Shown: positions 38,156 through 45,668 of the stretch, in pieces | Numbering within the stretch: the first letter of the stretch is position 1 | How the letters are laid out: the number at the start of each line of letters is the position of its first letter | From: Streptomyces niphimycinicus | Lineage (GTDB): Bacteria; Actinomycetota; Actinomycetes; Streptomycetales; Streptomycetaceae | NCBI RefSeq assembly: GCF_018883605.1 | Contig: NZ_JAHLEM010000036.1 | Span: 1-64,000, forward strand | Direction of reading: 5' to 3' | DNA: 64,000 nucleotides | The notes under the pieces: model-generated | The model's database searches: none | What the model saw: the letters and a program-made list of their open reading frames with translations, nothing else | Told to the model about the DNA's origin: nothing | Position numbers and translations under genes: made by a program

Positions 38156-39156
38156 GCCTTCCGTACCTCTTCCATGCTCACGGGGCGGTGCTCGTGCAGG
38201 GACAGGGTGCACGCCTCGGCGATCCAGCCGGCCTCGACGGCGTCCGCGACGGTACAGGGGGAGGGCCGCAGCCCCGCCGCCACCTCGGTGAAGGCGGTGA
38301 GCTCGGCCCGGTAGGCGGTGGCGAAGCGGTCCATGAAGAAGTGGTGCGGTGTGCCGCCCGGGAAGGTGGCGCCCGGTTCGACGGAGCGCAGTGGCAGATT
38401 GTCCTCCAGGCCCGCGGCGATGCTGTCCGTCATGCCGTGAAGCTCCAGGCGGGCGTCGTAACCGCGCGGATTGTGGCGGGTGTTGGAGACCACGGCGAGG
38501 GTGCCGTCGTCCAGGGTGAGGAGGGCGGCGGCGGTGTCGACATCCCCGGCGGCCGCGATGTAGTCGGCGCCGCGGTTGGCGCCGGTCGCGTAGACCTCGG
38601 TGACCTCGCGGCCGGTGACCCAGCGGACGGTGTCGAAGTCGTGCACGGCGCAGTCGCGGAAGATGCCGCCGGAGACGGCCACATAGGCGGCCGGAGGCGG
38701 CTCGGGGTCCAAGGTGGTGGAGCGCACGGTGGTCAGCGGCCCCAGCTCACCGCTGACCACCGCCTTCCGCGCCGCCACATACCCGGGGTCGAAGCGCCGG
38801 TTGTAGCCGATATGGACCTCCACGCCGCTGTCCTTCACCGCGCGGAGGACATCGAGGCTCTCCTCGATCGTGCGCGCCACCGGCTTCTCGCAGAAGACCG
38901 GTACGCCCGCCCGTACGGCGGCGAGGATCAGTTCGGGGTGGGCGTCGGTCGCCGCGGCGATCACGACGCCGTCCACACCGGCGGCGAGCAGGGCCTCCGG
39001 CGAGGCCACCGCCCGGGCGCCGAACCGCTCGGCGGCGGTGGTGGCCGCCGCGGCGACCGGGTCGGTGACCACGAGGGAGTCCACCGCGTCGAGCGTGGAC
39101 AGGGTCTCGGCGTGGAAGGCGCCGATCCGGCCCAGGCCCATGATGCCGATACGCAT
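38152..39156 (-). CDS. Gfo/Idh/MocA-family dehydrogenase, inositol 2-dehydrogenase-like
   Basis: The 334-residue protein has IGIMGLGRIG at the start, FCEKPVA with Lys91, and RDCAVHDFDTVRW with Asp168 and His172. This Lys/Asp/His set with HDFD matches the catalytic residues of myo-inositol dehydrogenase IolG. It would oxidise a ring or sugar hydroxyl with NAD. The ATG at 39156 begins directly with the Rossmann strand. It overlaps the next gene by ATGA, so the two dehydrogenases are translationally coupled and probably act in one catabolic path. Confidence 0.92.
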   Translation of the reverse strand: MRIGIMGLGRIGAFHAETLSTLDAVDSLVVTDPVAAAATTAAERFGARAVASPEALLAAGVDGVVIAAATDAHPELILAAVRAGVPVFCEKPVARTIEESLDVLRAVKDSGVEVHIGYNRRFDPGYVAARKAVVSGELGPLTTVRSTTLDPEPPPAAYVAVSGGIFRDCAVHDFDTVRWVTGREVTEVYATGANRGADYIAAAGDVDTAAALLTLDDGTLAVVSNTRHNPRGYDARLELHGMTDSIAAGLEDNLPLRSVEPGATFPGGTPHHFFMDRFATAYRAELTAFTEVAAGLRPSPCTVADAVEAGWIAEACTLSLHEHRPVSMEEVRKA

Positions 39157-39250
39157 GGGGAGTTGTGCCCTTTCTGACGGTGAGGCTGGTGCGGGTGGGG
39201 GTTTTGGCGGTGCGGTTTCCGGCCGTACTGCTTGTGAACGGTGCGGCGGG

Positions 39251-40027
39251 TCAGCCGAGTCCGCCGACGACGATCTGGTCCCAGTCGATGACCGAGCCGG
39301 TGACGACACCGCTGCGGTCGGAGAGCAGGAGGACGACGAACTCGGCGATCTCGTCCACCTGGCCGAGCTTGCCCATCGGCTGGGCGCGGGCCGCCTCCTC
39401 GCGCCAGTCGTCCCCCGCGCCGTGGAAGGCGCGCTGGACGGCGTCCTCGCCCTCGGTCTCGGTCCAGCCGAGGTTGAGGCCGTTGATACGGACGCGGTCC
39501 CAGCGGTGTGCGTGGGCGGCGTTGCGGGTCAGGCCCGCGAGCCCGGCCTTCGCGGCGGAGTACGGCGCCAGGAACGGATATCCGCCGTGTGCGCAGTTGG
39601 AGATGATGTTGACGATGGTGCCCGGAGCCTTTCTGGCCACCATGTCGGCGACGGCGGCCTGCATGGCGAAGAACGGGGCGCGCAGATTGATCGCGATATG
39701 CGCGTCGAAGAGCTCCGGGGTGGTGTCCAGCAGTGTCCCGCGCGAGGTGAGCCCGGCGGAGTTGACCAGGCAGTCGATCCTGCCGTGGGCCGCCACCACC
39801 TCCGCCACGCCGCCCCGTGCCTGCGCGGGATCGGCCAGATCGGCGCGCAGGAAGGTGGCGGTGGCGCCCTGGTCGGTGAGTTCCCCGGCCAGCGGCTCGC
39901 CGACGTCGGGGCGGCGTCCGGTGAAGGCGACCGTGGCCCCTTCGCGGGCGGCGGCGCGGACGATACCGGCGCCGATTCCCTGGCTGCCGCCGTTGACCAG
40001 GACGATCTTGTCCTTCAGCAGTCCCAT
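39251..40027 (-). CDS. Short-chain dehydrogenase/reductase (SDR)
   Basis: The 258-residue protein is a classical SDR: cofactor motif GGSQGIGAG (13-21), structural CLVNSAG, and catalytic Ser143, Tyr156 and Lys160 (YSAAK). The C-terminus ends with a DWDQIVVGG pattern usual for SDRs of sugar catabolism. It follows the PhyH-family gene by 16 bases and precedes the dehydrogenase pair by 94 bases, in the same direction, suggesting an operon. Confidence 0.95.
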   Translation of the reverse strand: MGLLKDKIVLVNGGSQGIGAGIVRAAAREGATVAFTGRRPDVGEPLAGELTDQGATATFLRADLADPAQARGGVAEVVAAHGRIDCLVNSAGLTSRGTLLDTTPELFDAHIAINLRAPFFAMQAAVADMVARKAPGTIVNIISNCAHGGYPFLAPYSAAKAGLAGLTRNAAHAHRWDRVRINGLNLGWTETEGEDAVQRAFHGAGDDWREEAARAQPMGKLGQVDEIAEFVVLLLSDRSGVVTGSVIDWDQIVVGGLG

Positions 40028-40043
40028 GAGCGATCCGTCTCCT

Positions 40044-41222
40044 TCAGCTCTTGCGGCGCTCGGCGCCGGCCCGCAGCTCGGCGCGCAGGGTGTCCGGGGT
40101 CCAGTCCCGCTCCAGGGCGCGCCGGACGATATCGGCCTGGGAGTCCGGGGCGAGGCCGCCGACGGGCGGATCGAGGTCGAGGTTGGTGGGGAAGGGGTAG
40201 CCCTCGGCACAGGCCGCGACGACGTTGTGCAGCCAGTCCTCGGAGGCGCCGTCCGCCTTGCGCTGCCGCAGCACGGGGAAGACGGCGTCGACCACCGCCG
40301 TGCGGTCCACGGTCTCCATGGCGCGGCCGAAGCCGGAGGAGATCTGGAGCAGATTCGCCATCCGCCGGATGTCCGCGGAGCGATTGTGCCCGGCGGCGTG
40401 GAAGAGCGCGGGGTTGAAGAAGACCGCGTCGCCCGCCTCCAGCGGCAGTTGGACGTGGTGCTCGACGAAGTAGTCCATGAACTCCGGACGGCGCCAGGCC
40501 AGATAGCCGGGTTCATACGCTTGCGAGTACGGCAGGTAGAGCGTCGGGCCGGACTCGACGGGCATGGCGCAGTGGGCGACCGCGCCTTGCAGGGTCAGCA
40601 CGGGGGAGAGCCGGTGGACATGGGCCGGGTAGGCCGCGGCCCGCGCCTCGGAGAGGAAGCCGAGGTGATAGTCGCGGTGCACGCTCTGCGCCGCGCCGCC
40701 CGGGTTGACCTGGTTGATCTGTGAGGTGAGCTGGTAGCCGGGGCCCAGCCAGGCGGTGGCCACCAGGGCGAGGAGGTCGTTGGCGTAGTAGTCGGCGAAG
40801 ACCTCCGGCGCTCGAAGGGCCAGCTTCTCCAGCGCGTTCCAGACCCGGTCGTTGGTGCCGGGCTTGGCGAAGTGGTCACCGCGGGCGGAGCCCGCCGCCC
40901 GCTCCTCCTCGATCAGCGTCGTGAACGCCTCGGTGGCCCGGTCGAGGACCGACGGGTCGGGAAAGGCGCGCTTGAACACCACGATGCCGGGGCCCTCCAG
41001 CAGGGCGTGTACCAGTTCCGCCTGCGCCTCCCGGCGGCCGGGCGCCGTGGCGGCCCGGGCGCGCAGGCGGTCGCCGTCGTAGAGGGGGACGTGTCGTACC
41101 ACGGCGTCGGCGCCGGGGTGATCGCCGGAGTCGGTGGTCCGCTCGACCAGGGCGCGGAAGGCGTCGAGAGTGCAGTCGGCCTCACTGAGCCAGACATGAG
41201 ACCTCGGAGCGGCGAGGGACAT
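40044..41222 (-). CDS. Phytanoyl-CoA dioxygenase (PhyH)-family Fe(II)/2-oxoglutarate enzyme
   Basis: The 392-residue protein has the iron-binding HxD (His182, Asp184 in VHRDYHLGF), a distal His275 in FFNPALFHAAGHNRS, and nearby arginines (Arg286/287) for 2-oxoglutarate. It would hydroxylate a small molecule. It is longer than average PhyH proteins. As the first gene of an operon with one SDR and two sugar/cyclitol-type dehydrogenases, it may act on the same sugar- or cyclitol-like compound. It is divergent from a LacI regulator, 110 bases apart. Confidence 0.88.
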   Translation of the reverse strand: MSLAAPRSHVWLSEADCTLDAFRALVERTTDSGDHPGADAVVRHVPLYDGDRLRARAATAPGRREAQAELVHALLEGPGIVVFKRAFPDPSVLDRATEAFTTLIEEERAAGSARGDHFAKPGTNDRVWNALEKLALRAPEVFADYYANDLLALVATAWLGPGYQLTSQINQVNPGGAAQSVHRDYHLGFLSEARAAAYPAHVHRLSPVLTLQGAVAHCAMPVESGPTLYLPYSQAYEPGYLAWRRPEFMDYFVEHHVQLPLEAGDAVFFNPALFHAAGHNRSADIRRMANLLQISSGFGRAMETVDRTAVVDAVFPVLRQRKADGASEDWLHNVVAACAEGYPFPTNLDLDPPVGGLAPDSQADIVRRALERDWTPDTLRAELRAGAERRKS

Positions 41223-41332
41223 GATGCTTTCCGGTCCTTCCCGTGGGCTGCGGCTTTCTGCCAGTGTTGTGATCAGCCGAGCATCGGGCAATCCTCAGCA
41301 GTCCATCAAAAACCCCTCATGGAGGCGCGCCG

Positions 41333-42364
41333 ATGTCCCATCCGTATCCGATCCGGGAGATCGCCCGGCAGGCGGGCCTGAGCGAGGCCACCGTCGACCG
41401 GGTTCTGAACAACCGCGGCGGCGTGCGCGAGAGCACCACCCGGGAGGTCCGCCAGGCGATCAAGGACTTGGACCGGCAGCGGACCCAGGTCCGTATCGGC
41501 GGCCGCACCTTCATGATCGACATCGTGATGCAGGCGCCGGAGCGGTTCTCCCTGGCGGTCCGCGCCGCCCTGGAGGCGGAGCTGCCGGCGCTGCGCCCCG
41601 CGGTGCTGCGCTCGCGCTTCCACTTCCGCGAGACCGGTCCGGTCGAGGAGCTGATCGATACGCTGGACCGCGTCGCCGCGCGCGGCGGCTCCCAGGGCGT
41701 TGTTCTGAAGGCGCCCGACGTCCCGGAGGTCACGGCGGCCGTCGGCCGCCTGGCCGCCGTGGGCATACCGGTCGTGACCCTGGTGACCGATCTGCCCGGC
41801 AGCGCACGCCGGTCCTATGTCGGCATCGACAACCGCGCCGCCGGCGCCACCGCCGCGTACCTCCTGGGACAGTGGCTCGGTGACCGCCCCGGCCATGTGC
41901 TCACCACCGTCAGCCGCGGCTTCTTCCGCGGGGAGGAGGAACGCGAGATGGGGTTCCGCAGTGCCCTGCGCAATGCCCATCCCGGGCGCACGCTGGTCGA
42001 GGTCACCGACAGCGACGGTCTGGACGCCACCCAGCGTGACCTGGTCCTGCGGGCGCTGCGCCACGACCCGGAGATCCGGGCGGTCTACTCGATCGGCGGC
42101 GGCAACACCGCCACGGTTCAAGCCTTCGAGGAACTGGGCCGCGCCTACGAGGTGTTCATCGCCCATGACCTCGACCACGACAACACCCGGCTGCTGCGCG
42201 AGCGCCGGCTGTCCGCCGTGCTCCACCACGATCTGCGCCAGGACATGCGCCGCGCCTGCCAGACCATCATGCGGGCCCACGGAGCCCTGCCCGACGACGG
42301 CCCCGCCCTGCCCTCGCCCATCCAGGTCGTCACGCCGTACAACATGCCGCCCGACCTGGTCTGA
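41333..42364 (+). CDS. LacI-family regulator
   Basis: The 343-residue protein has the LacI helix-turn-helix at the N-terminus (IREIARQAGLSEATVDRVLNNRGGV, about 7-31) and a periplasmic-binding-protein-like effector domain. The VDRVLN form, with EATVDRVL in place of ATVSRVL, and an effector domain with LVTDLPGSARRSYVGIDN resemble regulators that sense sugars or cyclitols bound by ABC importers. It faces the PhyH/SDR/dehydrogenase operon and is its probable regulator. Confidence 0.93.
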   Translation: MSHPYPIREIARQAGLSEATVDRVLNNRGGVRESTTREVRQAIKDLDRQRTQVRIGGRTFMIDIVMQAPERFSLAVRAALEAELPALRPAVLRSRFHFRETGPVEELIDTLDRVAARGGSQGVVLKAPDVPEVTAAVGRLAAVGIPVVTLVTDLPGSARRSYVGIDNRAAGATAAYLLGQWLGDRPGHVLTTVSRGFFRGEEEREMGFRSALRNAHPGRTLVEVTDSDGLDATQRDLVLRALRHDPEIRAVYSIGGGNTATVQAFEELGRAYEVFIAHDLDHDNTRLLRERRLSAVLHHDLRQDMRRACQTIMRAHGALPDDGPALPSPIQVVTPYNMPPDLV

Positions 42365-42510
42365 GACCTCTGTCCGCGGCACCCTCCGGCCCGCTTGGCG
42401 ATATTCCGTTGAACCATGTCGCTCGTGCCACTGGGAGCGGTTTCCGCCCTCGCCTAGCGTCGGGACAAGGCCAGACAGACTGGCCATCGCCGCATGTGAG
42501 GGACCATTTC

Positions 42511-43206
42511 ATGCTCGCCCAGATCGTTCTGTTCGACGGCTTCGACCTGCTCGATGTGCTCGCCCCCTACGAAGTGCTGCACGCCGGTGGCATGGCCGCC
42601 GGGGGCATGCTGCGCGCCGAGCTGGTGTCCGCCGAGGGGCCGCGTGAGGTGGTGAGCGGAGTCGGCGGTGTGCCGCTGCGCGCCACGGCCGCCCTGGATC
42701 CCACGACGGCGGACCTGGTGGTGGTCCCCGGTGCGGCCGGCCGGGTCGGAGAACCCGGCGAGGTCCCCGATCTCGACGCGGACGCGGACGCGGGCGAGTG
42801 GCGGGAGCACGAATTCATCCCGGTCCTGCTGGGCCGCGCCGTGAACACCGGCCTGCCGGGACTGCTGAAGGCGGCCATGGACCGTCCGGAGGTGACCGTC
42901 GCCACGGTGTGCGGCGGCTCGCTCGTGCTGGCCATGGCCGGTCTGCTGGAGGGCCGCTGGGCCACCACCCACCACATGGGCCTGGACATGCTGGACGCCA
43001 CCGGTGCCAACGTGGTCAGGGCCCGTGTCGTCGACGACGGCGACCTGGTGAGCGGCGCTGGCGTCACCTCCGGGCTCGATCTGGGCCTGTACCTGCTGGA
43101 GCGCGAACTGGGGCCGCAGATCGCCCACGCCGTCGAGGAGCTGTTCGCCTACGAGCGCCGCGGCACCCCCTGGCGCCACCACGGGCCGTCGCCCGCCGCC
43201 CTGTGA
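42511..43206 (+). CDS. DJ-1/PfpI-superfamily protein
   Basis: The 231-residue protein has the DJ-1/PfpI fold with the elbow cysteine Cys134 (ATVCGGSL) and a conserved Glu21 (LAPYEVL). Relatives include isocyanide hydratases and GATase1-like regulators lacking DNA-binding domains. The start is the ATG with TGAGGGA upstream; the frame is open further 5' but without similarity. A small hypothetical gene follows after 54 bases in the same direction and may be co-transcribed. Confidence 0.9.
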   Translation: MLAQIVLFDGFDLLDVLAPYEVLHAGGMAAGGMLRAELVSAEGPREVVSGVGGVPLRATAALDPTTADLVVVPGAAGRVGEPGEVPDLDADADAGEWREHEFIPVLLGRAVNTGLPGLLKAAMDRPEVTVATVCGGSLVLAMAGLLEGRWATTHHMGLDMLDATGANVVRARVVDDGDLVSGAGVTSGLDLGLYLLERELGPQIAHAVEELFAYERRGTPWRHHGPSPAAL

Positions 43207-43260
43207 CCACACCGCCCCCAGCGCAATCCGCCCCGACCCACGTTGAGGAAGCACACCACC

Positions 43261-43581
43261 ATGTCCGTTGCAGGCACCTGGGATCTGACCATCTCCACCC
43301 CCATCGGCCGGATCAGGGCCACGGCCGAATTCCGCGACGAGGACGGCACGTTGACCGGTACGGCCCACGGCGCGGGCGAGGAGGTGCCGCTGGCCGATGT
43401 GGCGCTCGAGGGTGACCGGCTCACCTGGCGGCAGGCCATCACCAAGCCCATGCGGCTGAACCTCGCGTTCACCATGACGGTCGACGGCGAGCGGATGACC
43501 GGTACCGCCAAGGCCGGGCGGCTGCCCTCCTCCAAGGTCACCGGAGAGCGCCGGGCCGCCCCCGTGGCGGCGAAGGGCTGA
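43261..43581 (+). CDS. Small hypothetical protein, probably beta-rich
   Basis: The 106-residue protein starts at an ATG with TGAGGA upstream. Alternating hydrophobic stretches (GTWDLTISTPIG, GTLTGTAHG, LNLAFTMTVDGERMTGTAKAG) suggest a small beta barrel like those found in lipocalin-type or DUF proteins. It has no cysteine and no signal peptide. The DJ-1-type gene precedes it by 54 bases. I do not recognise a named family. Confidence 0.7.
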   Translation: MSVAGTWDLTISTPIGRIRATAEFRDEDGTLTGTAHGAGEEVPLADVALEGDRLTWRQAITKPMRLNLAFTMTVDGERMTGTAKAGRLPSSKVTGERRAAPVAAKG

Positions 43582-43600
43582 GCCTCCCCGAGGCCGGGGC

Positions 43601-43618
43601 AGCGGCGGAGCCGCCGCT
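43601..43618 (+). terminator. Hairpin after the small hypothetical gene
   Basis: An 8-bp perfect stem (AGCGGCGG and complement) with a 2-base loop lies 19 bases past the stop codon. Confidence 0.55.
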
Positions 43619-43622
43619 CGGC

Positions 43623-43811
43623 TCAGACGAACTGCTGGATGACCAGCACGGTCGCGCTCGCCACCGCGAGCACCACGGCGACACCCCTGGTGCGCCGCAT
43701 GTCCAGTCTGCTCGACAGCAGGCGGGCGAACAGCACCCTGATCGCCGCGGCCGGGGCGAGCAGGACGGTGTGCCACAGGAGGTTGGTGTGCACCGCTCCG
43801 GCGCGGCCCGC
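43623..43811 (-). pseudogene. Remnant of a membrane protein (C-terminal fragment)
   Basis: On the minus strand a stretch reading HTNLLWHTVLLAPAAAIRVLF and then LAVASATVLVIQQFV ends in a stop at 43623. It has two hydrophobic segments and a natural-looking C-terminus. Upstream of about 43811 the frame loses any such character because a different fragment begins on the other strand. There is no start codon or ribosome site at the right place. It is probably a truncated membrane-protein gene; the family is not identified. Confidence 0.4.
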
Positions 43812-43928
43812 GCCACGGATATCGCGGCCAACATCAACCGCCTGGCACAGGGAGACCCCCTCGGCAATGTGGTGCGCGCCGCTCGTGAGCGGGCCGCCAT
43901 TCCCGGCGGCGGTGGCAGGACGGACTGA
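43812..43928 (+). pseudogene. Remnant resembling a D-2-hydroxyacid dehydrogenase C-terminus
   Basis: On the plus strand bases 43812-43925 read as ATDIAANINRLAQGDPLGNV and so on to a TGA. This resembles the last helix of D-isomer 2-hydroxyacid dehydrogenases (NI.R.LAG.PL.NVV). Nothing upstream in frame fits the rest of such an enzyme. It abuts the oppositely oriented membrane-protein remnant, so both look cut at one junction near 43811. Confidence 0.4.
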
Positions 43929-43976
43929 CGCCCGTACGGCTTCTGGCGGACCGTGTGCCGCCACGAGCGCGGTGGG

Positions 43977-44336
43977 TCAGGGGGCGATGGTGAGGTGGCT
44001 GATCAGGCCCTGGTCCAGGGTGAAGCGATAGTGAAGGTCGACGGTGCCGCCGGGGAAGTCGCCCTCGAGATGCTGGGTGACGGTGCAGCGGTCCGGGCCG
44101 TCCCGCTCGGCCCCGATGAGCGTGGTGGTGTACGAGTACTCGGAGGTGGCGCGGTCCAGCCACCGCTCGATGGCCGGGATCCCCTGGTAGGTGCGGCCGT
44201 CGTCGATGACGGTCGCGTCCGGCGTCAGTGTGGCCGAGGCCGTGGGCACATCGTGCTCGTTGTGTGCCTTCAGATACCGCTTGACGACGTCGGGCAGGTC
44301 GGTGGCATCGAAGGGCGTGGTGGTGTCGTCGGTCAT
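43977..44336 (-). CDS. SnoaL/NTF2-like protein
   Basis: The 119-residue protein has the NTF2/SnoaL-like cone-fold pattern: an N-terminal helix (VVKRYLKAHNEHD), ATLTPDATVIDDGRTYQG, then strands HLEGDFPGGTVDLHYRFTL. Members are polyketide cyclases, ketosteroid-isomerase-like enzymes or hydrolases, and many have no known role. It precedes a decayed SDR gene on the opposite side of an HxlR promoter region; in related loci HxlR-SDR-SnoaL groups are common, so it may once have been part of such a unit. Confidence 0.88.
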   Translation of the reverse strand: MTDDTTTPFDATDLPDVVKRYLKAHNEHDVPTASATLTPDATVIDDGRTYQGIPAIERWLDRATSEYSYTTTLIGAERDGPDRCTVTQHLEGDFPGGTVDLHYRFTLDQGLISHLTIAP

Positions 44337-44397
44337 GGCTGCCTCGCTGATGGTTTTCTTAACGATGGTTCTCTGGCCGTCCCGGACGGGACGGTGC

Positions 44398-44677
44398 TCA
44401 GAGCGCGGGAACGGTGCCGCCGTCGATGACGTGTTCGGCGCCGACGATGGCGCAGGCCCGGTCGGAGACGAGGAAGGCGACGAGTTCGGCGACCTCTTCA
44501 GGCCGGTTGGGGCGCCCGAGGGGGATGCCAGCCGTCCTCGGGCCGGGAGCGGGCGGTGACCAGCACGGTCGCACCGGCCGTCCGCAGCCGGGTCGCGATC
44601 GCCGCTCCGGCGCCCTTGGTGCCACCGGTGACGAGTGCGCGACGGCCGGTGAGAGAGTCATCGAAGGAGGTGGGCAA
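44398..44677 (-). pseudogene. SDR gene with a large internal deletion
   Basis: The first part (from a TTG at 44677) reads as an SDR N-terminus: [20 protein letters not shown], then [17 protein letters not shown]. The last part, in a different frame, is an SDR C-terminus: [20 protein letters not shown], then GAEHVIDGG, with its stop at 44398. Roughly 150 residues between them, including the catalytic YxxxK, are absent, and the junction near 44530 also shifts the frame. The gene is dead. It is divergent from an HxlR regulator and was probably its former target. Confidence 0.75.
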
Positions 44678-44717
44678 GGCTGTCCGTTCCGGGGCGCGCG
44701 AGAGCGCATCCCTTGCG

Positions 44718-44756
44718 ACTGCTAAAATAGAAGCAAGTAACTTTCACTTTAGCAGT
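44718..44756. promoter_or_regulatory. Inverted repeat in the HxlR/SDR-remnant promoter region
   Basis: ACTGCTAAA (44718-44726) and TTTAGCAGT (44748-44756) are perfect 9-bp inverted repeats, 30 bp centre to centre, in an unusually AT-rich stretch. AAGTAACTT lies between them and CAGTAACTC overlaps the right arm. A likely HxlR operator. Confidence 0.65.
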
Positions 44757-44775
44757 AACTCGGGAGGGCGTCGCG

Positions 44776-45306
44776 ATGGCAAGCCGGATCAGGCTGGAGG
44801 ACCGTGAGTGTCCGCTGTCGACCACGGTTCAGCACGTGGGGGAGTGGTGGACGCTGCTGATCCTCCACGACGCCTTCGACGGCTATACGCGCTTCGACCA
44901 GTTCCAGCAGAGCCTGAACATCTCCACCAGCATGCTCACCACACGCCTGAAGACCCTGGTGGCGGACGGCCTCCTGGAGCGGCGCCCCTACCAGACCAAC
45001 CCGGTGCGCCATGAATATGTGCTGACCGAACGCGGCCGTTCGCTGCGGCCCGTGGTCGTCGCCCTGGCCGCCTGGGGCAATCAGCACCTCGCACCGGAGG
45101 AGCGCGCCATGATCCTGGTCGACGCCCGGACCGGCGAGGAGGTGGAACCCGTCGTGGTGGACGCGCGCACCGGCCGCAGCCTCGACGACGGCGAGACCTT
45201 CGTCTTCACGGCGGGTCCGGCCGCCAGTGACGCGATGCGTGCCCGGTATGTCGAACTCGAACGGCAGCGCCCGCCGCGCGCGAGCGACTTGTCTCACAGG
45301 CAGTAG
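44776..45306 (+). CDS. HxlR-family winged-helix regulator
   Basis: The 176-residue protein has the HxlR signature, with the early cysteine (RECPLSTTVQHVGEWWTLLIL, Cys12) and the recognition region FDQFQQSLNISTSMLTTRLK. A C-terminal extension of about 60 residues (LVDARTGEEVEPVVVDARTG) has a short internal repeat, VDARTG. GGGAGGG precedes the ATG. The divergent SDR gene is decayed, so this regulator may have lost its main target. Its last bases overlap a small minus-strand gene. Confidence 0.92.
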   Translation: MASRIRLEDRECPLSTTVQHVGEWWTLLILHDAFDGYTRFDQFQQSLNISTSMLTTRLKTLVADGLLERRPYQTNPVRHEYVLTERGRSLRPVVVALAAWGNQHLAPEERAMILVDARTGEEVEPVVVDARTGRSLDDGETFVFTAGPAASDAMRARYVELERQRPPRASDLSHRQ

Positions 45307-45470
45307 CGAACGAGCCACTCGTCGGGGTTGTACATGTCCTTCGCGGGGTCCGGCGCTATGGCCGCCCTCTCCTCCACAGTGTCCTCCAGGCGGATCCGCT
45401 CCGGCAGCTTGCTGAACCGGGTGCGGCGCGCCGTCTCCGCGGCATCCTGTACTTCCCGCTTGTCCGACAT
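45294..45470 (-). CDS. Small conserved-type protein of 58 residues
   Basis: The ATG at 45470 has AAGGA eight bases upstream. The 58-residue product is polar and helical at first (DAAETARRTRFSKLPERIRL) and ends in DMYNPDEWLVRYCL with a near-terminal cysteine. Its size, good ribosome site and end composition resemble short precursor-like or hypothetical proteins found widely in Streptomyces. It overlaps the end of the convergent HxlR gene by 13 bases. Function unknown. Confidence 0.6.
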   Translation of the reverse strand: MSDKREVQDAAETARRTRFSKLPERIRLEDTVEERAAIAPDPAKDMYNPDEWLVRYCL

Positions 45471-45668
45471 CGCATCGTTCCTTGTCGTTTCGATGGTCCG
45501 ACGATGGTCGCAGCCGCACGCGTCACCGGTCAAGTGGGTGACGCGATGGGATTCGCGGGGTGCGGCGTCTGTGTTCCCGCGTCCGTCCAACGGGCGTTTC
45601 TCCCAACCGGATATCCCTCAGCGCAGCGAGCGAAGGCGGCGATCGTGTCAGAAGAGCGTCAGGAAACC

